DNA from: Cordilura impudica
Lineage: Eukaryota; Arthropoda; Insecta; Diptera; Scathophagidae
Length of the DNA: 64,000 nucleotides
Direction: 5' to 3'
Assembly (NCBI GenBank): GCA_963682025.1
Contig: OY821519.1
Coordinates: forward strand, 103,736,480 to 103,800,479
Numbering within the stretch: the first letter of the stretch is position 1; every line of letters begins with the position of its first letter. The notes below the pieces were generated by a model. The model ran no database searches, was not told the DNA's origin, and was given only the letters and a program-made list of their open reading frames with translations. Both the position numbers and the translations under genes were made by a program. Below are positions 34,500 to 47,730 of the stretch, piece by piece.

Positions 34500-35560
34500 T
34501 GACATTAATTATTTTCTTCTTAGGGGGTGCCACGCCCTTTTGTCCAATCTCGCCCATTTTTTGTCTGACTACTAACGTTAACAATAAATGACAAGACAAA
34601 TTTGCAAAGCTGTCTCTGCCATAGTACTCGAGATATATGATATTGAGTAATTACTAGGATGGGTCGATTTGTAGGGAGGCAAAAAATTGCTCAAGTGACA
34701 TGGCAAATCATATTCTAGGGATCAAAATAAGAAACTTTGTCCAAGAAACCATACCGCTAAAACGAATTCTGATGTCCCGAGTTTTGACCTGTCTGTCTGT
34801 CTGTGTCTGTGTGTCTGCCATGGCGCAACCCCATTCCCCCTCATGCAACTTATCTGAAACTTGGCTTATAGTTTTGATGTGACTGCAGATTGATTTTGGG
34901 GTAGTCACGCAGAGTCACGCATAGACACGCATAGTCACGGAGTGATCTAAAAGTTATTTACCCTCATCCGATCGATCTTTTTGAATAACATAACATAGTC
35001 AAGGCGTATGATTATTATTAATTAGCAGAGTAGAAGATACGTACACGTATGAGTGTTAATTTTAATATTAAATCAAACATAGTCAGCCCAATTCTAAAAA
35101 TTGTGATTTTATTTAAATGTTTGTATGGGGACCCCCCAGGGGGATTCCAGGGGGTGTGCCACTAGCATGGGTGGGTCGGCCCTCCAAAGGTATTGGGGGT
35201 CGATCATACATTTGGTCTCGATTGGGGCACTCTAAATGGATCAAAATGAGACAGACAGACAGACAGGTCAAATGTCGGGACATTAGAATTTGTTTTAGAG
35301 GTATGGTTCCTCGGGCAGAGTTTCTTATTTTGATCCCTAGAATACGATTTTCCTTGTCACTTGGGAGATTTTTTAATCGACCTGCCCTAGTAATTACTTT
35401 ACATGGGAAGTACCACGCCAACTTAGCCCCGACAACTGCTAACATTAATAATAGGGGACCTCACACAAATTTGCAAAGCTCTCCCTATCATAGTACTTAA
35501 TATATATGATATTAAAAATTTACTTTTTATGGGAGGAGCCACGCGCACTAAAAATATTAA
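34500..35560. repeat. Degraded dispersed repeat with GTCT microsatellite
   Basis: Two related segments face each other: 34630-34810 (TGACCTGTCTGTCTGTCTG) and 35245-35420 (GAGACAGACAGACAGACAGG). They share TTCTAGGGATCAAAATAAG and a GTACCACGCC/GCCACGCCC phrase. This looks like remains of Helitron-related or similar dispersed repeats. No gene is supported. Confidence 0.45.
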
Positions 35561-35860
35561 AAAAATTATAATTATAGCCTATAGTACTTCCCATATCCGC
35601 AGTAAGACTATGAAAATTTCAGGAAGATCAGATGAGTGATTACGGAGATTACATCCTATAAAAAAACATACACACATTACCTCTTTATTATATTAGTTTA
35701 GATATATATATATATATATCTTTATATATATAATTCTCCTGTACGTGTGTTAGTGACTGAACTCCTCCTTAACGGCTGGGCCGATTTCGATGAAATTTGT
35801 TGTGTCTGTTTTATTTGATCCCTGAATAGTTTAGATTCACAATTGACCTATATGGGTACA

Positions 35861-36400
35861 ATGGGCGTGGCACCTCCCATACGAAGTAAAAATGTATTTT
35901 TGTATATCTGGAGTACTGTTACAGTGGGAGTCTTCAAACTTTGTGTGAGCTTTTTTATAATAATACTCATAATCTCCCAAAAAAATGAGTGCCATCCAAG
36001 CAATGGGCGTGGCACCTCCCACACGAAGTAAAAATGTATTATTGTATATCTGGACTAATATTATAGTGAGAGTCTTCAAACTTTGTATGACCTTTTTTTA
36101 TAATAATATTCAAAATATCCCAAAAAATGGGCGGGATCCAAGCAATGGGCGTGGCACCTCCCATACGAAGAAAACATTCATTATTGCATATCTGGGGTAC
36201 TATTAAAGTGGGAGTCTTCAAACTTTGTGTGAGCTTCTTTGATAATAATATTCATAATCTTCCAAAAAATAGGGGGGATCGAAGCAATGGGCGTGGCACC
36301 TCCCATACGAAGTACAAATTTATTATTGCATATCTGGGGTACTATTATTGTTAGAATATTCAAACTTTGTGCGAGCTACCTAGATAATAATGTGTATCCT
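35861..36400 (+). repeat. Tandem array, 4 x 142 bp
   Basis: Units start at 35861, 36003, 36145 and 36287, all spaced exactly 142 bp, each opening ATGGGCGTGGCACCTCCCA; the last is incomplete. A related phrase occurs at 46.1-46.3 kb. Confidence 0.9.
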
Positions 36401-36598
36401 ATAGAAAAAGTCTAACATTCCTATAGAAAAAGTCTAACATTCTGAGACATTTTTCCTTTTCAAAAAGTCTCAGACTCCGAGAGATTTTTCCTATAGAAAA
36501 AGTCTCAGAATATGATTTTTAGCAATTTAAATTGCAATGATAAATAAATAAGTTGAGAATACTTTCACAAATATCCATGAATGCAATTTCATATCAAG

Positions 36599-37796
36599 CA
36601 TCGTTCTCATGTCAATAATTAATAACATTTTAAAAAACTCTAACCTATTTCTCTACTCTCAACTACTCTCTACTAATTACAACATTACACATGAGAACTA
36701 ATATGATATTGTTTTCCTATTGAGAACTACAAATGGGACTAATTAATTAGTGGGACCAATCAATTCATATTAATTGATGTCAATAGTATTGAAACTAATT
36801 TCATTGAACCATTTCATTACTAATGGCAATGGTTTTGAAATCAATTGTTATTGACGGTTTTTAACAATTGATGCATTTTATTACCATTATGAATGATTTT
36901 TTCAATAAAAAAAAAGGAATTACCATAAAACATCAATGCATTTTTTCAATAGTAATACAAAATTCCCATCTATGTTGAGAACTATACTGCATCGTTCTCA
37001 TGTCAATAATTAATAACATTTTAAAAAACTCTAACCTATTTCTCTACTCTCAACTACTCTGTACTAATTACAACATTACACATGAGAACTAATATGATAT
37101 TGTTTTCCTATTGAGAACCACAAATGGGACTAATTAATTAGTGGGACCAATCAATTCATAATTAATTACAATTTAATTGATGTCAATAGTATTGAAACTA
37201 ATTTCATTGAACCATTTCATTACTAATGGCAATGGTTTTGAAATCAATTGTTATTGACGGTTTTTAACAATTGATGCATTTTATTACCATTATGAATGAT
37301 TTTTTCAATAAAAAAAAAGGAATTACCATAAAACATCAATGCATTTTTTCAATAGTAATACAAAATTCCCATCTATGTTGAGAACTATACTGCATCGTTC
37401 TCATGTCAATAATTAATAACATTTTAAAAAAACTCTAACCTATTTCTCTACTCTCAACTACTCTGTACTAATTACAACATTACACATGAGAACTAATATG
37501 ATATTGTTTTCCTATTGAGAACTACAAATGGGACTAATTAATTAGTGGGACCAATCAATTCATAATTAATTACAATTTAATTGATGTCAATAGTATTGAA
37601 ACTAATTTCATTGAACCATTTCATTACTAATGGCAATGGTTTTGAAATAAATTGTTATTGACGGTTTTTAACAATTGATGCATTTTATTACCATTATGAA
37701 TGATTTTTTCAATAAAAAAAAAAAAATTACCATAAAACGTCAATGCATTTTTTCAATAGTAATACAAAATTCCCATCTATGTTGAGAACTATACTG
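36599..37796 (+). repeat. Tandem array, 3 x ~400 bp
   Basis: Units start at 36599, 36990 and 37393, each opening CATCGTTCTCATGTCAATAA, 391-404 bp long and nearly identical. Each contains the palindrome ACTAATTAATTAGT. The array sits between the Helitron 5' end and its gene. Confidence 0.9.
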
Positions 37797-38124
37797 TTAT
37801 CAACTATTTTGAAAGGGTAAGGTTTGAAATTTTTACTTCCTTTCAATTTTATATTGAATGTTTTTTTAAAGGTGAATGTTTGTTGCGAAGTTTTAACCAA
37901 TTTGTCATAATTTAATTGATTTTGATTTAAAGAAAAAATAAAATAGTTTGAAATTAAAAGAAATTATTTCAAATAAAAATTGTGTTTAATTTTACAAACT
38001 TTACGGAGTGTTAAGCGACTAACTGAAAATAAGCAATATGTAAGTTTGTGAAACAAATAATCATAACCCTAAAACTAAAATCAAAGTTTATTAAATTTAT
38101 GTGTTGTGTGTTTATAAAAGAAAA

Positions 38125-41100
38125 ATGCCACGTCTTCGTGGGCGAGGAGGAAATATTGGTCGACGTTCACAGCATGCACAAACAGTCCACAACATTCGGT
38201 TAAATAGAACAGTAGAAGATCACTTGACGGACACTGCAAATTCTAGAGACCAGATGGCGAACTTACGTGAACATGAAAGTCAAGAGCAACGCAACGAACG
38301 CCTTCGAGCTAATGCATTGAGACAAAGACAGGCGCGTCAACGAGCCACCGATGAACAGAGAACAACTGAACGACAGCGCCTACAAGTATATCGCGCATTG
38401 ACACGTGAATCACTTCTCCGACTTGCGTTCGAATACGAGTTTGACGTAGACTATTCATCGCATTCACAAATTGTCATCGGTGCTATGAATAAAGAATGCC
38501 AACACTGCCATGCATTCAAATACAAAGGAGAGTCAGCCGGTTTCTGTTGCGCGTCTGGAAAAGTAGTATTGCCACCATTGAATTCGCCGCCTGAACCACT
38601 GAAAGCTCTATTGGATGGAGCCACACCTCAATCAAAATTATTTTTGCGTAAAATTCGTAAATTCAATTCGTGCTTCCAAATGACATCGTTTGGAGCAACA
38701 AAAATCTTGCGGAATGAGGATGGTCGAAATTTTGAATCAACATTTAAGATTCAGGGCCAAGTGTATCATCAAATCGGTTCTTTGATTTCAATGCCTGATG
38801 CCGATCCAAAATTCTTGCAAATCTACTTCATGGGTGATGAGGATCAACAAATAAACACACGCTGCCACTACAATCACATCGAGTTAATGGAGGAACGAGA
38901 AATCGTGTCAATTTTGGAACCGTTTTTGAGAAATCACAATCAGTTGGTCCAGTTGTTCAACGTTGTTTCCAACAGGCTACAAAACGATAACTACATGATC
39001 CTCATCAAAGCAGACAAAGTACCATCAGGAGAGCATGCGGGCAGATACAATGCACCAACCGTTAATGAAGTTGCAGTTGTTATGGTTGGTGACGCATTTG
39101 AACGTCGAGATATACGGATCCAACGCAGAGATAATACGGTGCAGACAATTGCAGACAGCCATCGTTCTTACGACGCTTTGCAATACCCATTAATATTTTG
39201 GGAAGGAGAAGATGGATATCATTTAAATATAAAACAACGAAACCCCGTGACAGGTAAAATTTAAATATAATTCCATTTTTGATTTTTCTGTACTATTTAT
39301 TTTCTTTTTTATTTATTTTTATTTTAAATTTGAAGGTGCAGCAACGAACAAGAAAGTGAGCGCGATGAACTTCTACGCATATCGGTTGATGATTCGTACC
39401 AATGAAGACAACAACATTATCCGATGCCGCCAGCTGTTTCATCAATACATCGTTGATATGTATGCAAAAATCGAAAGCGAGCGATTACGGTACATCAAGT
39501 TTAATCAAGCAAAGTTGCGTTCTGAGGAGTATATTCATTTGCGTGATGCTATTGTCGGTAACGTAGATGGAACAACTAATATTAACGATATTGGTACCGC
39601 ATATATTCTTCCATCATCATACATTGGTAGTCCGCGGCATATGCAAGAATATATTCAAGACGCAATGACTTTCGTGCGCGCGTACGGTAGACCTGATTTG
39701 TTCATAACATTTACGTGCAATCCAAAATGGGATGAAATAACTATTTCATTATTGCAAGGTCAAACAGCAATGCATCGGCATGATATCACTGCACGTGTCT
39801 TCAAACAAAAACTAAAATCTATGATGAACTTGATTACACATCACTCTGTATTCGGAAAAACACGTTGCTGGCTGTATTCTGTTGAATGGCAAAAACGAGG
39901 TTTGCCACATGCACACATTTTGATTTGGTTGGTTGATAAAGTACGTCCAGAAGAAATTGATAAAATTATTTCAGCTGAAATTCCGGATTCGAATATAGAT
40001 CAAGAGTTGTTCAACATTATTACCACTAACATGATCCATGGACCATGCGGTGCTCTAAACATGACGGCGCCGTGCATGGACAATGGAAAATGTACGAAAC
40101 TTTTTCCAAAAGAGTGCATAAATGATACTGTCACTAATACCGATGGTTACCCATTGTATCGTCGTAGAAACACAGACAATGGTGGCCACTCATATCAATT
40201 GCGCATGTCAAACGGTGTAACGCAAGACATTGACAATCGTTGGGTGGTTCCGTATTCACCATTACTGTCAAAAACGTACAAAGCGCACATAAACGTTGAG
40301 TTCTGTAGTTCAGTGAGTTCCATAAAATACATTTGCAAATACGTTCATAAGGGAAGCGATATGGCTGTATTTGCTGTTCAAAACGTAAATGATAACGACG
40401 AAATAACACGTTATCAAATGGGCCGATACATTAGCAGCAATGAAGCAGTTTGGCGCATTTTAAGTTTTCCTATACACGAAAGAGACCCTGCTGTTATTCA
40501 TTTGGCCGTGCACCTTCAAAATGGACAGCGTGTTTATTTTACGGAAGAGACTGCTGTACAACGTGCACTAACTCCCCCAAAAACCACACTAACTCAGTTC
40601 TTCGAACTATGCAACCAACCAGGTATTTTCGGTCAATTTTCAAAGACATTAATGTACACTGATGTGCCACGATTTTTTACATGGAACAAACAATCAAAAA
40701 AGTGGAACCCACGAAAGCAAGGCGTTCCAGTACAAGGGTACCACGGCATATTTATGGCAAATACATTAGGCCGATTATACACAGTCCATCCTAAGCAACG
40801 CGAATGCTTCTTCTTGCGTTTGTTGTTGGTTAACGTTCCTGGACCGACGTCATTCCAATACTTGCGAACAGTCAACGGTATTTTGTTCGACACATACCAT
40901 GATGCGTGTCACGAATTGCATTTGCTTGAAGATGACAACCATTGGGATCTTGCACTAGCAGATGCAGTGCTGAGTTCCTCTCCTCATCAAATTCGACAAT
41001 TATTCGCCATATTGTTGACGACATGCTTTCTGTCGCAAGCTTCTGTTCTCTGGGACAAATATAAAGATTCAATGAGCGAAGATATTTTGCATCGTATTCG

Positions 41101-42694
41101 GACAGCTGATCAAGATCACAATATCAATTTTTCATCGGAAATGTATAACGAGGCGTTAATGATGATTGAGGATATTTGCATTAATATTTCCAATATGCCA
41201 CTCATTCATTTCGGTTTGCCATCGCCTAACCGACCAGCAACAGACATCATTAACAGCGATGTTGAGCGCGAACAACAGTTCGATGCGGCAACGTTGACTA
41301 CTTTCGTTGCAAATAATGAGCAATTGCTAACTGCTGAACAAAAGATCATATACGATCGAATTAATTTGTCAATTGAAGCACAACAAGGTGGATTCTTCTT
41401 TTTGGATGCACCAGGCGGCACTGGCAAAACATTTCTTATCTCACTGTTACTTGCACGCATTCGGTCACAAAATCATATTGCATTGGCTATTGCTTCATCA
41501 GGTATTGCAGCGACTTTGCTTGATGGTGGACGGACTGCACACTCAGCACTCAAGTTGCCATTCAATGTTCACACAAATAAAGATGCAATGTGCAACATAA
41601 AGAAGCATTCAGGCATGGCTAAAGTTTTGCAAAAATGCAAAATTATTATTTGGGACGAATGTACTATGGCCCACAAACATTCACTAGAAGCCTTTGATAG
41701 AACTATGAAAGATATTAATAATAATAACAGACTTTTCGGTGGAGCTCTTCTGTTGCTGTCTGGTGATTTCAGACAAACATTGCCGGTCATTCCACGCGCT
41801 ACATATGCGGACGAAATCAACGCATGTTTGAAGCAATCGCACCTATGGCGGAATGTTAATACATTACGCCTTAAGACAAACATGCGTATTCAACTACAAA
41901 ATGACCCATTGGCACTGTCATTCTCTGAGCAATTGCTCAACATTGGCAATGGAAAAATTATGTTTCATGAAAATACACAATGCATAAAATTTCCAGACAA
42001 TTTTTGTAAAATGGTAGCCACGAAAGATGCTTTGGTTGTAAGCATATTCCCAAATATACGCGAAAATTACATTAATCATGCGTGGTTACGTGAACGAGTT
42101 ATTTTGGCCGCTAAAAATATAGATGTTGACGTTATTAATTTCAAAATACAACAGTTATTGCCTGGCGATGAGATGTTGTTCAATTCGATCGACACTGTTG
42201 TCGATCCAGATGAAGCAGTCAACTATCCTGTTGAATTTTTAAATTCACTGGATTTACCAGGAATGCCACCTCATAACTTGAGATTAAAAATTGGTTCACC
42301 AATCATTTTGCTTAGGAATTTAAATGCACCTAAGCTATGCAATGGTACAAGATTGGTCATAAAAAAAATAATGAGCAATGTTATTCAAGCTACCATTTTG
42401 AGCGGCAAGTTTCAAGGTGAAGTTGTTCTCTTGCCACGGATCCCAATGGTTCCTTCAGACTCGCCAATTCCATTCAGACGCATGCAGTTTCCAATTCGCT
42501 TGGCATTCGCAATGACCATTAACAAGTCACAAGGTCAAACAATGTCCATTTGTGGGTTGGATCTAGAAAATCCGTGCTTTTCACATGGACAGTTATATGT
42601 TGCGTGTTCTCGCGTTGGCAAACCATCAAATTTGATCATTTATACACCACAGGGATTGACGAAAAACATTGTTCATCAACTAGCATTAATATAA
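38125..42694 (+). CDS. Helitron Rep-helicase, two exons, intact
   Basis: Exon 1 (38125-39253) and exon 2 (39336-42694) join across an 82-bp intron (GTAAAA to TTGAAG) as NPVTG-AATNKK, giving 4488 nt, or 1495 residues, with no stop. The first ATG of the frame (MPRLRGRGGN) is at 38125. The HUH nuclease has PHAHILIW (about residues 567-574) and the tyrosine motif KYICKYVHKG (Tyr about 708 and 712). The Pif1-type helicase has Walker A DAPGGTGKT (about 1067-1075), Walker B IIIWDE, GDFRQTLPV, and a C-terminal NKSQGQT...VACSRVG. Together these nick, unwind and rejoin DNA during rolling-circle transposition. Length and motifs suit a complete protein, so this is the one likely functional transposition gene here. 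The splice prediction is inferred from frame and family. Confidence 0.88.
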
Positions 42695-42938
42695 AAAAAA
42701 CAAAATTTATTTATTCTATTATTAAGGCTTCGAATTAATTAAAATACTTCATTTTTGTTAAATTAATAAAAAAAATCTAATATTTTCATAGAAATTATTT
42801 CAGTTTTTTCTTTCTATCTATAAAATTTTAGGCAGGACAACGTCTGGCGGGTCAGCTAGTATATATATATATATATATTTAAAGAAATAAAACTTATAAA
42901 TTTTTAAATTAGTAATATAGTTTATAATTTTCTAGATA

Positions 42939-43817
42939 CGAGGGCGGATTAATTAGTCCGTTATTTTTCGAACTCACATCGTAGTTATATAAAATGCAAC
43001 ACTGCTCTTATCAAGTACCACCTGTTAGTAAATTACAGTAAAATTTTGAGCAAGTTCCGTCATTTACTTTGCGTTTACCAGCTGTTCAAAACATACAACC
43101 TCGTGTTTTTTTTTTTTTTAGTGGAAAAAAGTGAATATCGAGTGCTCATTAAACATTATTTTTGCGAAAAAAACCGTCAATCAAACCAAAGACAAGCTTG
43201 ACAAAAAGTGGTTTACTGACTTTCGTTGTGGTCGCACAAATACGAATGACGCTGAACGTTCTGGATGGCCTATTGAGGTCAATACACCCGAAAATGTCGA
43301 AAAAATCTACTATATGGTGTTGACAGATCGAAGAGTAAAAGTGCGTAAAATTGTTGATGCCATAGGCATTTCATATGGCAGTGTGGTTATGATTTTAAAT
43401 GATTAGTTGGATTTAAGAAAGCTGTCTGTAAGACGGGTGCCGCGTTTGCTCTCAATTGACCAACAACACGTTGTCAGTCTCAATGGCAAAACTCGATGAA
43501 TTGGACTACGAATTTGAACCTCATCTGCCATATTGTCCGGATTTAGCCCCCAGTGAGTATTTTCTATTTCCAAACCTAAAGAAATGGCTCGGTGGAAAGA
43601 GATTTAGCTCCAACGATGAAATTATTGATCAAAAGTGCCTACTTTATGAACCTCGAAAAATCCTCATTTTTGGAAGGGATACAAATATTGGAGGAACGTT
43701 GGACTAAGTGTATTGAGCTAAAAGGAGATTATGTTGAAAAATAAATATTTTTTTTTGCAAAAAAGAATAAAACTGAGTTTCATTCAAAAAGTCACGGACT
43801 TATTGATCCGCCCCCCG
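42939..43817 (+). mobile_element. mariner element, internally deleted (879 bp)
   Basis: TA flanks both ends (42937-42938 and 43818-43819). The ends are CGAGGGCGGATTAATTAGTC and, inverted, CGGGGGGCGGATCAATAAGT. A complete mariner is about 1.3 kb, so roughly 400 bp are missing from the middle. Confidence 0.85.
43121..43744 (+). pseudogene. mariner transposase, deleted and frameshifted
   Basis: The N terminus reads EKSEYRVLIKHYF, but its ATG is now GTG. A frameshift follows, then FRCGRTNTNDAERSGWPIEV and VKVRKIVDAIGISYGSVV, the helix-turn-helix DNA-binding region. The central part, including the first catalytic Asp (HDNARPH in relatives), is deleted after about 43470. The C-terminal PYCPDLAPSEYFLFPNL keeps the last Asp, and the protein ends GDYVEK at 43744. 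The missing catalytic segment makes it inactive. Confidence 0.8.
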
Positions 43818-46050
43818 TATAATAAAAAAAAATTATATTTTTAATTTTTTTGGTATTGACCTTTCTTCTTTCTTCTTTTTTTTTGTAAATAAGATAGCAC
43901 TATTTTTCGATCCAACTATGTAAGTGTTGAGGGAGATGTAGCTCGCTAAATTTGCAGGCTTTTGGATTTTCAAAATTGGTAAATATTATGTAAAAAATTA
44001 TGAAATTTGAAAGACTCAAGGACAAAAAAGGTAATCTTTGCCCGATCATGGAATGGGTGATATATATATTTTTGTTTATAGACAAAGGTACGAGTATATT
44101 TTTTTTTCTAGCTGCTGCCATAAGGCCTGCCACACAATGTACTAAACAAACAAATATAAAATATTGTCGTAAATATCTACGTAAACAGTTATGACAAACT
44201 TGGGGCACTTGGATTAATGCGACATTTTTCTTAGCGTCTCGAAAATATGTTATCCTAACTTTAAAGAAAATATTTATCGATAAAAATAGTACTGCCAAAA
44301 ATTTACAGAGCTTTTTAAATTTTTAAAACCAATTATCTGTAAAAAATATATATTATTATACCCATATTCAATTTTACATAATTTCTTCCATATACACTAA
44401 TCATCAATTAGATCCTTATAACATCGACGTGTTGAAAACACAAAAACTAAGTATGATTATGTAAATAATAAAGTTAATGATATCAAATATGGAATTATAG
44501 CCTTGTTGAAAAAAGACATTGATTTCTAGACCATTAGCTTTGGTAAGTAATTTCTCTTTATGGGGCATTTTGTCTTCTGCTAAGTTTACTACAAACTTTG
44601 GAGAATATATGCAGCTACTAAATTTTCCAGTAGTTGGTATCAGAATTCAAACACAATGAGATATATTAGGGCTAAATAATATATTATTCGAAATTTTAGT
44701 ATGCTCTTTATATTAGACAGCACAGTGTTAGAAAAACAAATATGCCCGCCAGACACCTATCCACGTGGTACAATAAATACGATGGCATAGAGCATTTGTG
44801 GTGTTGTTTGGTATAGTTGTGTATGTGTATAGTTGTAATATTTCAGAGTGCCACATAGCGTTTCATAGCATCATAGCGGCAGCTCTATATAGGTGGGCTT
44901 TTTGATTACATTGTACATACATAAATATATTTGTATATTCTATTTCTTTGTTTATAGTTGTTCTCTTCATCTATTTCGTGGACGATTAGCTGCTCGGAGG
45001 CTAATTTTATTTTGCGCCAACAAAATTTATGTAGTGTAAACTTAAGACCATAAACTGTTATGCCATTTATGTTTTTTTTTTTTGTTTGTTTTCCTTAAAT
45101 GTATGAGTCTTTGCTCAAAAAAAATAAAGCAAAGCAAATGAATATTGAAATGGACTGCAGCCAATATAAGAAAAACTAAAGATATTAAAACAAACACTGT
45201 TTTATATAGAATCTTCAGTTGCTACTAAATCTCAGTTTTGTTTAAATATGTTTATAAGGTTAAGACGATATTAACACATCTTACAATTTAATGGTGACTC
45301 TGCTTAATTAGCCGCAAGGATTATACTTTAGAATGAAAAAAGCAAATGAAAAATTGAGTTTTTTATTTATAGCAAAATCAAAATGCCAAACTTATATGAT
45401 CCACCCTGTATACAAATTAACAGCATTCCGTTTTGGTTTCTACATATTACACAGAGCTGAATATTTTATATTTAATTAACATTTTTAGCGATCACAAAAA
45501 TGCAGCGTAGTAAATTAACAATAAAAGAAAGTTAATTATTGCTTTCCAAATAAAATTTTTTAAAAATTTAGACCAATGCTACTCGTAATACAAATAATTG
45601 TCAACTGATAGCAAAATAGCAATTATTAAGGCTTTAGAGGTAGGGCAATTGGACAGCTCTTTAGTGTATATAAATACACTGTATACTGATTTCACTTGAG
45701 AAAAAGTGAAGTAAAAAGTCTTCTTACAAAATATGGTAGTTGTGCTTGAGTACTCTTTGTTGCTATTATTATCCAGAAAAAAAAAAAAACTACAAAATTG
45801 TAATATTTTTTGAATCCTGGTGATGAGCAAAATTTGTATCATATCAAAGCATTTAAATATGGACTTGTTATAGGTTAAAAGTTGTCTTTAGTGGATCCTG
45901 TGAAATACATTTTAGCCAATGATGTATCTTTTTTGAATAGCTACTGTTTATGAAAATTTTTTAAGAAATTCTTGTATCAACTTAAACTTTAAATTTTCTC
46001 CACTCTTTAGCATACCGTCAGAGACGTATACAGGAATTTGATTTATGGGT
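43818..46050. other. No gene recognised (2.2 kb)
   Basis: AT-rich sequence that does not match other repeats in the window by eye. A 132-codon minus-strand frame at 43900-44298 has no recognisable domain. This may be older or unique sequence. Confidence 0.4.
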
Positions 46051-46460
46051 TCGCGTGAGCCCATAGGTGCTTTGTATGATTAGTCGAACAAACAAATGGG
46101 CGTGATCGAAGCTGTGGGCGTCGCACCGCCCGTGCAAAGTAGATATCTAATATCATATAACTGTGTACTATAAAAATGAAGGACTCGACAATATCCACGA
46201 GTCCATCAGATATTAATGTGAATAGTTCAATTAAAAATGGGCGGGATGGGATTAGTGGGCGTGGCACCTCATATATAAAAAATATGAAATACTACGAAAG
46301 CGACAGTCTTTTGACAAGTGCAATAGTTATCAATGTGATTTGTCGTGGAAAATATATCGCCAAAATCAAATATCGCCAAACCTACAAATCGCGAAAAATA
46401 AAAATCGCACAAAAAACAAAAATCTTCAAAATTAAAAATGGGCAAAATCAATAATCTCTA
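46051..46460 (+). repeat. Helitron-array-like fragment and ATCGCCAAA repeats
   Basis: TGTGGGCGTCGCACCGCCCG near 46115 and GTGGGCGTGGCACCTC near 46254 are spaced 142 bp apart and resemble the 142-bp unit in the Helitron. Behind it, short ATCGCCAAA/ATCGC units recur near 46360-46410. Confidence 0.45.
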
Positions 46461-47559
46461 AAAAGAAAAATTGCCGAATGATATTTTAAGTTCAAGGCCA
46501 ATAGGCAAATCATATGACCGATCTTCTTAAAATTTTTGCAGTGTGGGAGTTTGTATCGGGAAAGTAAAATAGGCCACACTTTCCCGTGGACATGGCACCC
46601 ATTTATTTATTTTTTTTTTGTTAAGTACATGGATACTAAGTTGTTCTGATAATTAAAAAAAAAAGAAAATAATAAATTATTTTGCATGTGTCTTAGATTA
46701 TTTTGCGGTCGAAATATTTATTTAATAATTTAATACATCAATGAAAACACCAAAAATTAAAAAAAAAAATTTTCACACATTAATTTTTATATTACATTTT
46801 TTCATTACTTACCGATGTTTTTGGGACTTGTGAGTGGTTTCATATGAAACTTGAAGGTTTTTACATACAAATCCAAAAATAAGTGAATTCATGAAATTTG
46901 GCACATTATGTGGGGTTCTTATAGCAGGGTAACATATACAATATATGTATTAAGCCTCATATTTTAAAGCCGCAATAAAAGCTTTATAAAATGAATTGAA
47001 AAGACTAACTTTAATATACATTTTAAATTTCAAATGTATATAACTGACATTTGGAAAATATATTAAAAAATTATTTTTTTTTATATTTTTACAGTTGCCA
47101 TCCACTGAAAATAACTATAATCAGACAAGACGTGAATATCGAAATATGCTGAAATAAGTTATCGCTGAAATCGAAAAAAATTAAAATATATTAAATTGAT
47201 GTAACAAATGTGAAAATCTTTCAGTAATGTGGAATGAGTCGAATTATTTTGTAAATACCAAAAAGTTATAATGATATGGGTTACCATTCAAATTTTTAAT
47301 TAACTTGTCATTTTTTAAAAATAAACTAAAAATTTTAATTTTTGAAAATAAGTTTTGTAAGAGTGGTAAATGCTTTGATAACCTCCACCCGTTTTTCAAC
47401 ACTTAAAGACAAAAAATTGTAGATTTAAATTTATAGTGGCTAGTTTTATATAATTCTTTAGCAGACAATTCTTCTTTGTAGCAATTTTCTTAAATGAACT
47501 TTTTTTTTTTTAATAATTAGTTTATATTATTTTTATTTTTGTCAAACATATAATATTAA
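46461..47559. other. No feature recognised
   Basis: AT-rich, without a supported gene or repeat. Confidence 0.45.
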
Positions 47560-47730
47560 TAAGCTAGGTGATTTCGAGTGAACGATGTTTTGTTCCACCG
47601 TTTTATCCCGATGTTGATCAAGCATATATTATTTGAAAGGTATTTCTTTTTTGATGATTTACAGATTTTTAAATTTTTTCCTTTATTTTGAGTTAATTGC
47701 ATTTAAAGTTGCTACTAACACATACATAAA
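47560..47730. repeat. Dispersed repeat D, copy 2 part 1
   Basis: Inverse match of 25890-26040. Interrupted at 47731 by a DINE. Confidence 0.65.

Larger units (their letters stand above)
35719..42859 (+). mobile_element. Full-length autonomous Helitron (7.1 kb)
   Basis: The left end starts TC at 35719 (TCTTTATATATATAATTCTC) and is followed by ACGGCTGGGCCGATTTCGAT, a phrase I associate with insect Helitron 5' ends. The right end reads CGTCTGGCGGGTCAGCTAG and is followed by T, the canonical CTRR terminus. There is no target duplication and the flanks are (AT)n on both sides, matching A^T insertion. Inside are two tandem arrays and a single spliced Rep-helicase gene with no visible disabling mutation. 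Helitrons move by rolling-circle replication. Confidence 0.85.

Noticed and set aside
35117..35500. 127-codon plus frame
   Set aside because: It covers the GACA microsatellite and inverted repeat segments, and its antisense frame is equally open; no domain.
40134..40409. Antisense frames within the Helitron gene
   Set aside because: Shadows of the long Rep-helicase reading frame.
43900..44298. 132-codon minus-strand frame
   Set aside because: Hydrophobic, low-complexity translation of AT-rich DNA, with no recognisable motif or splice support.
44700..45060. Possible host promoter or exon region
   Set aside because: Somewhat higher GC patches but no frame, TATA/Inr pairing or splice sites that hold together.
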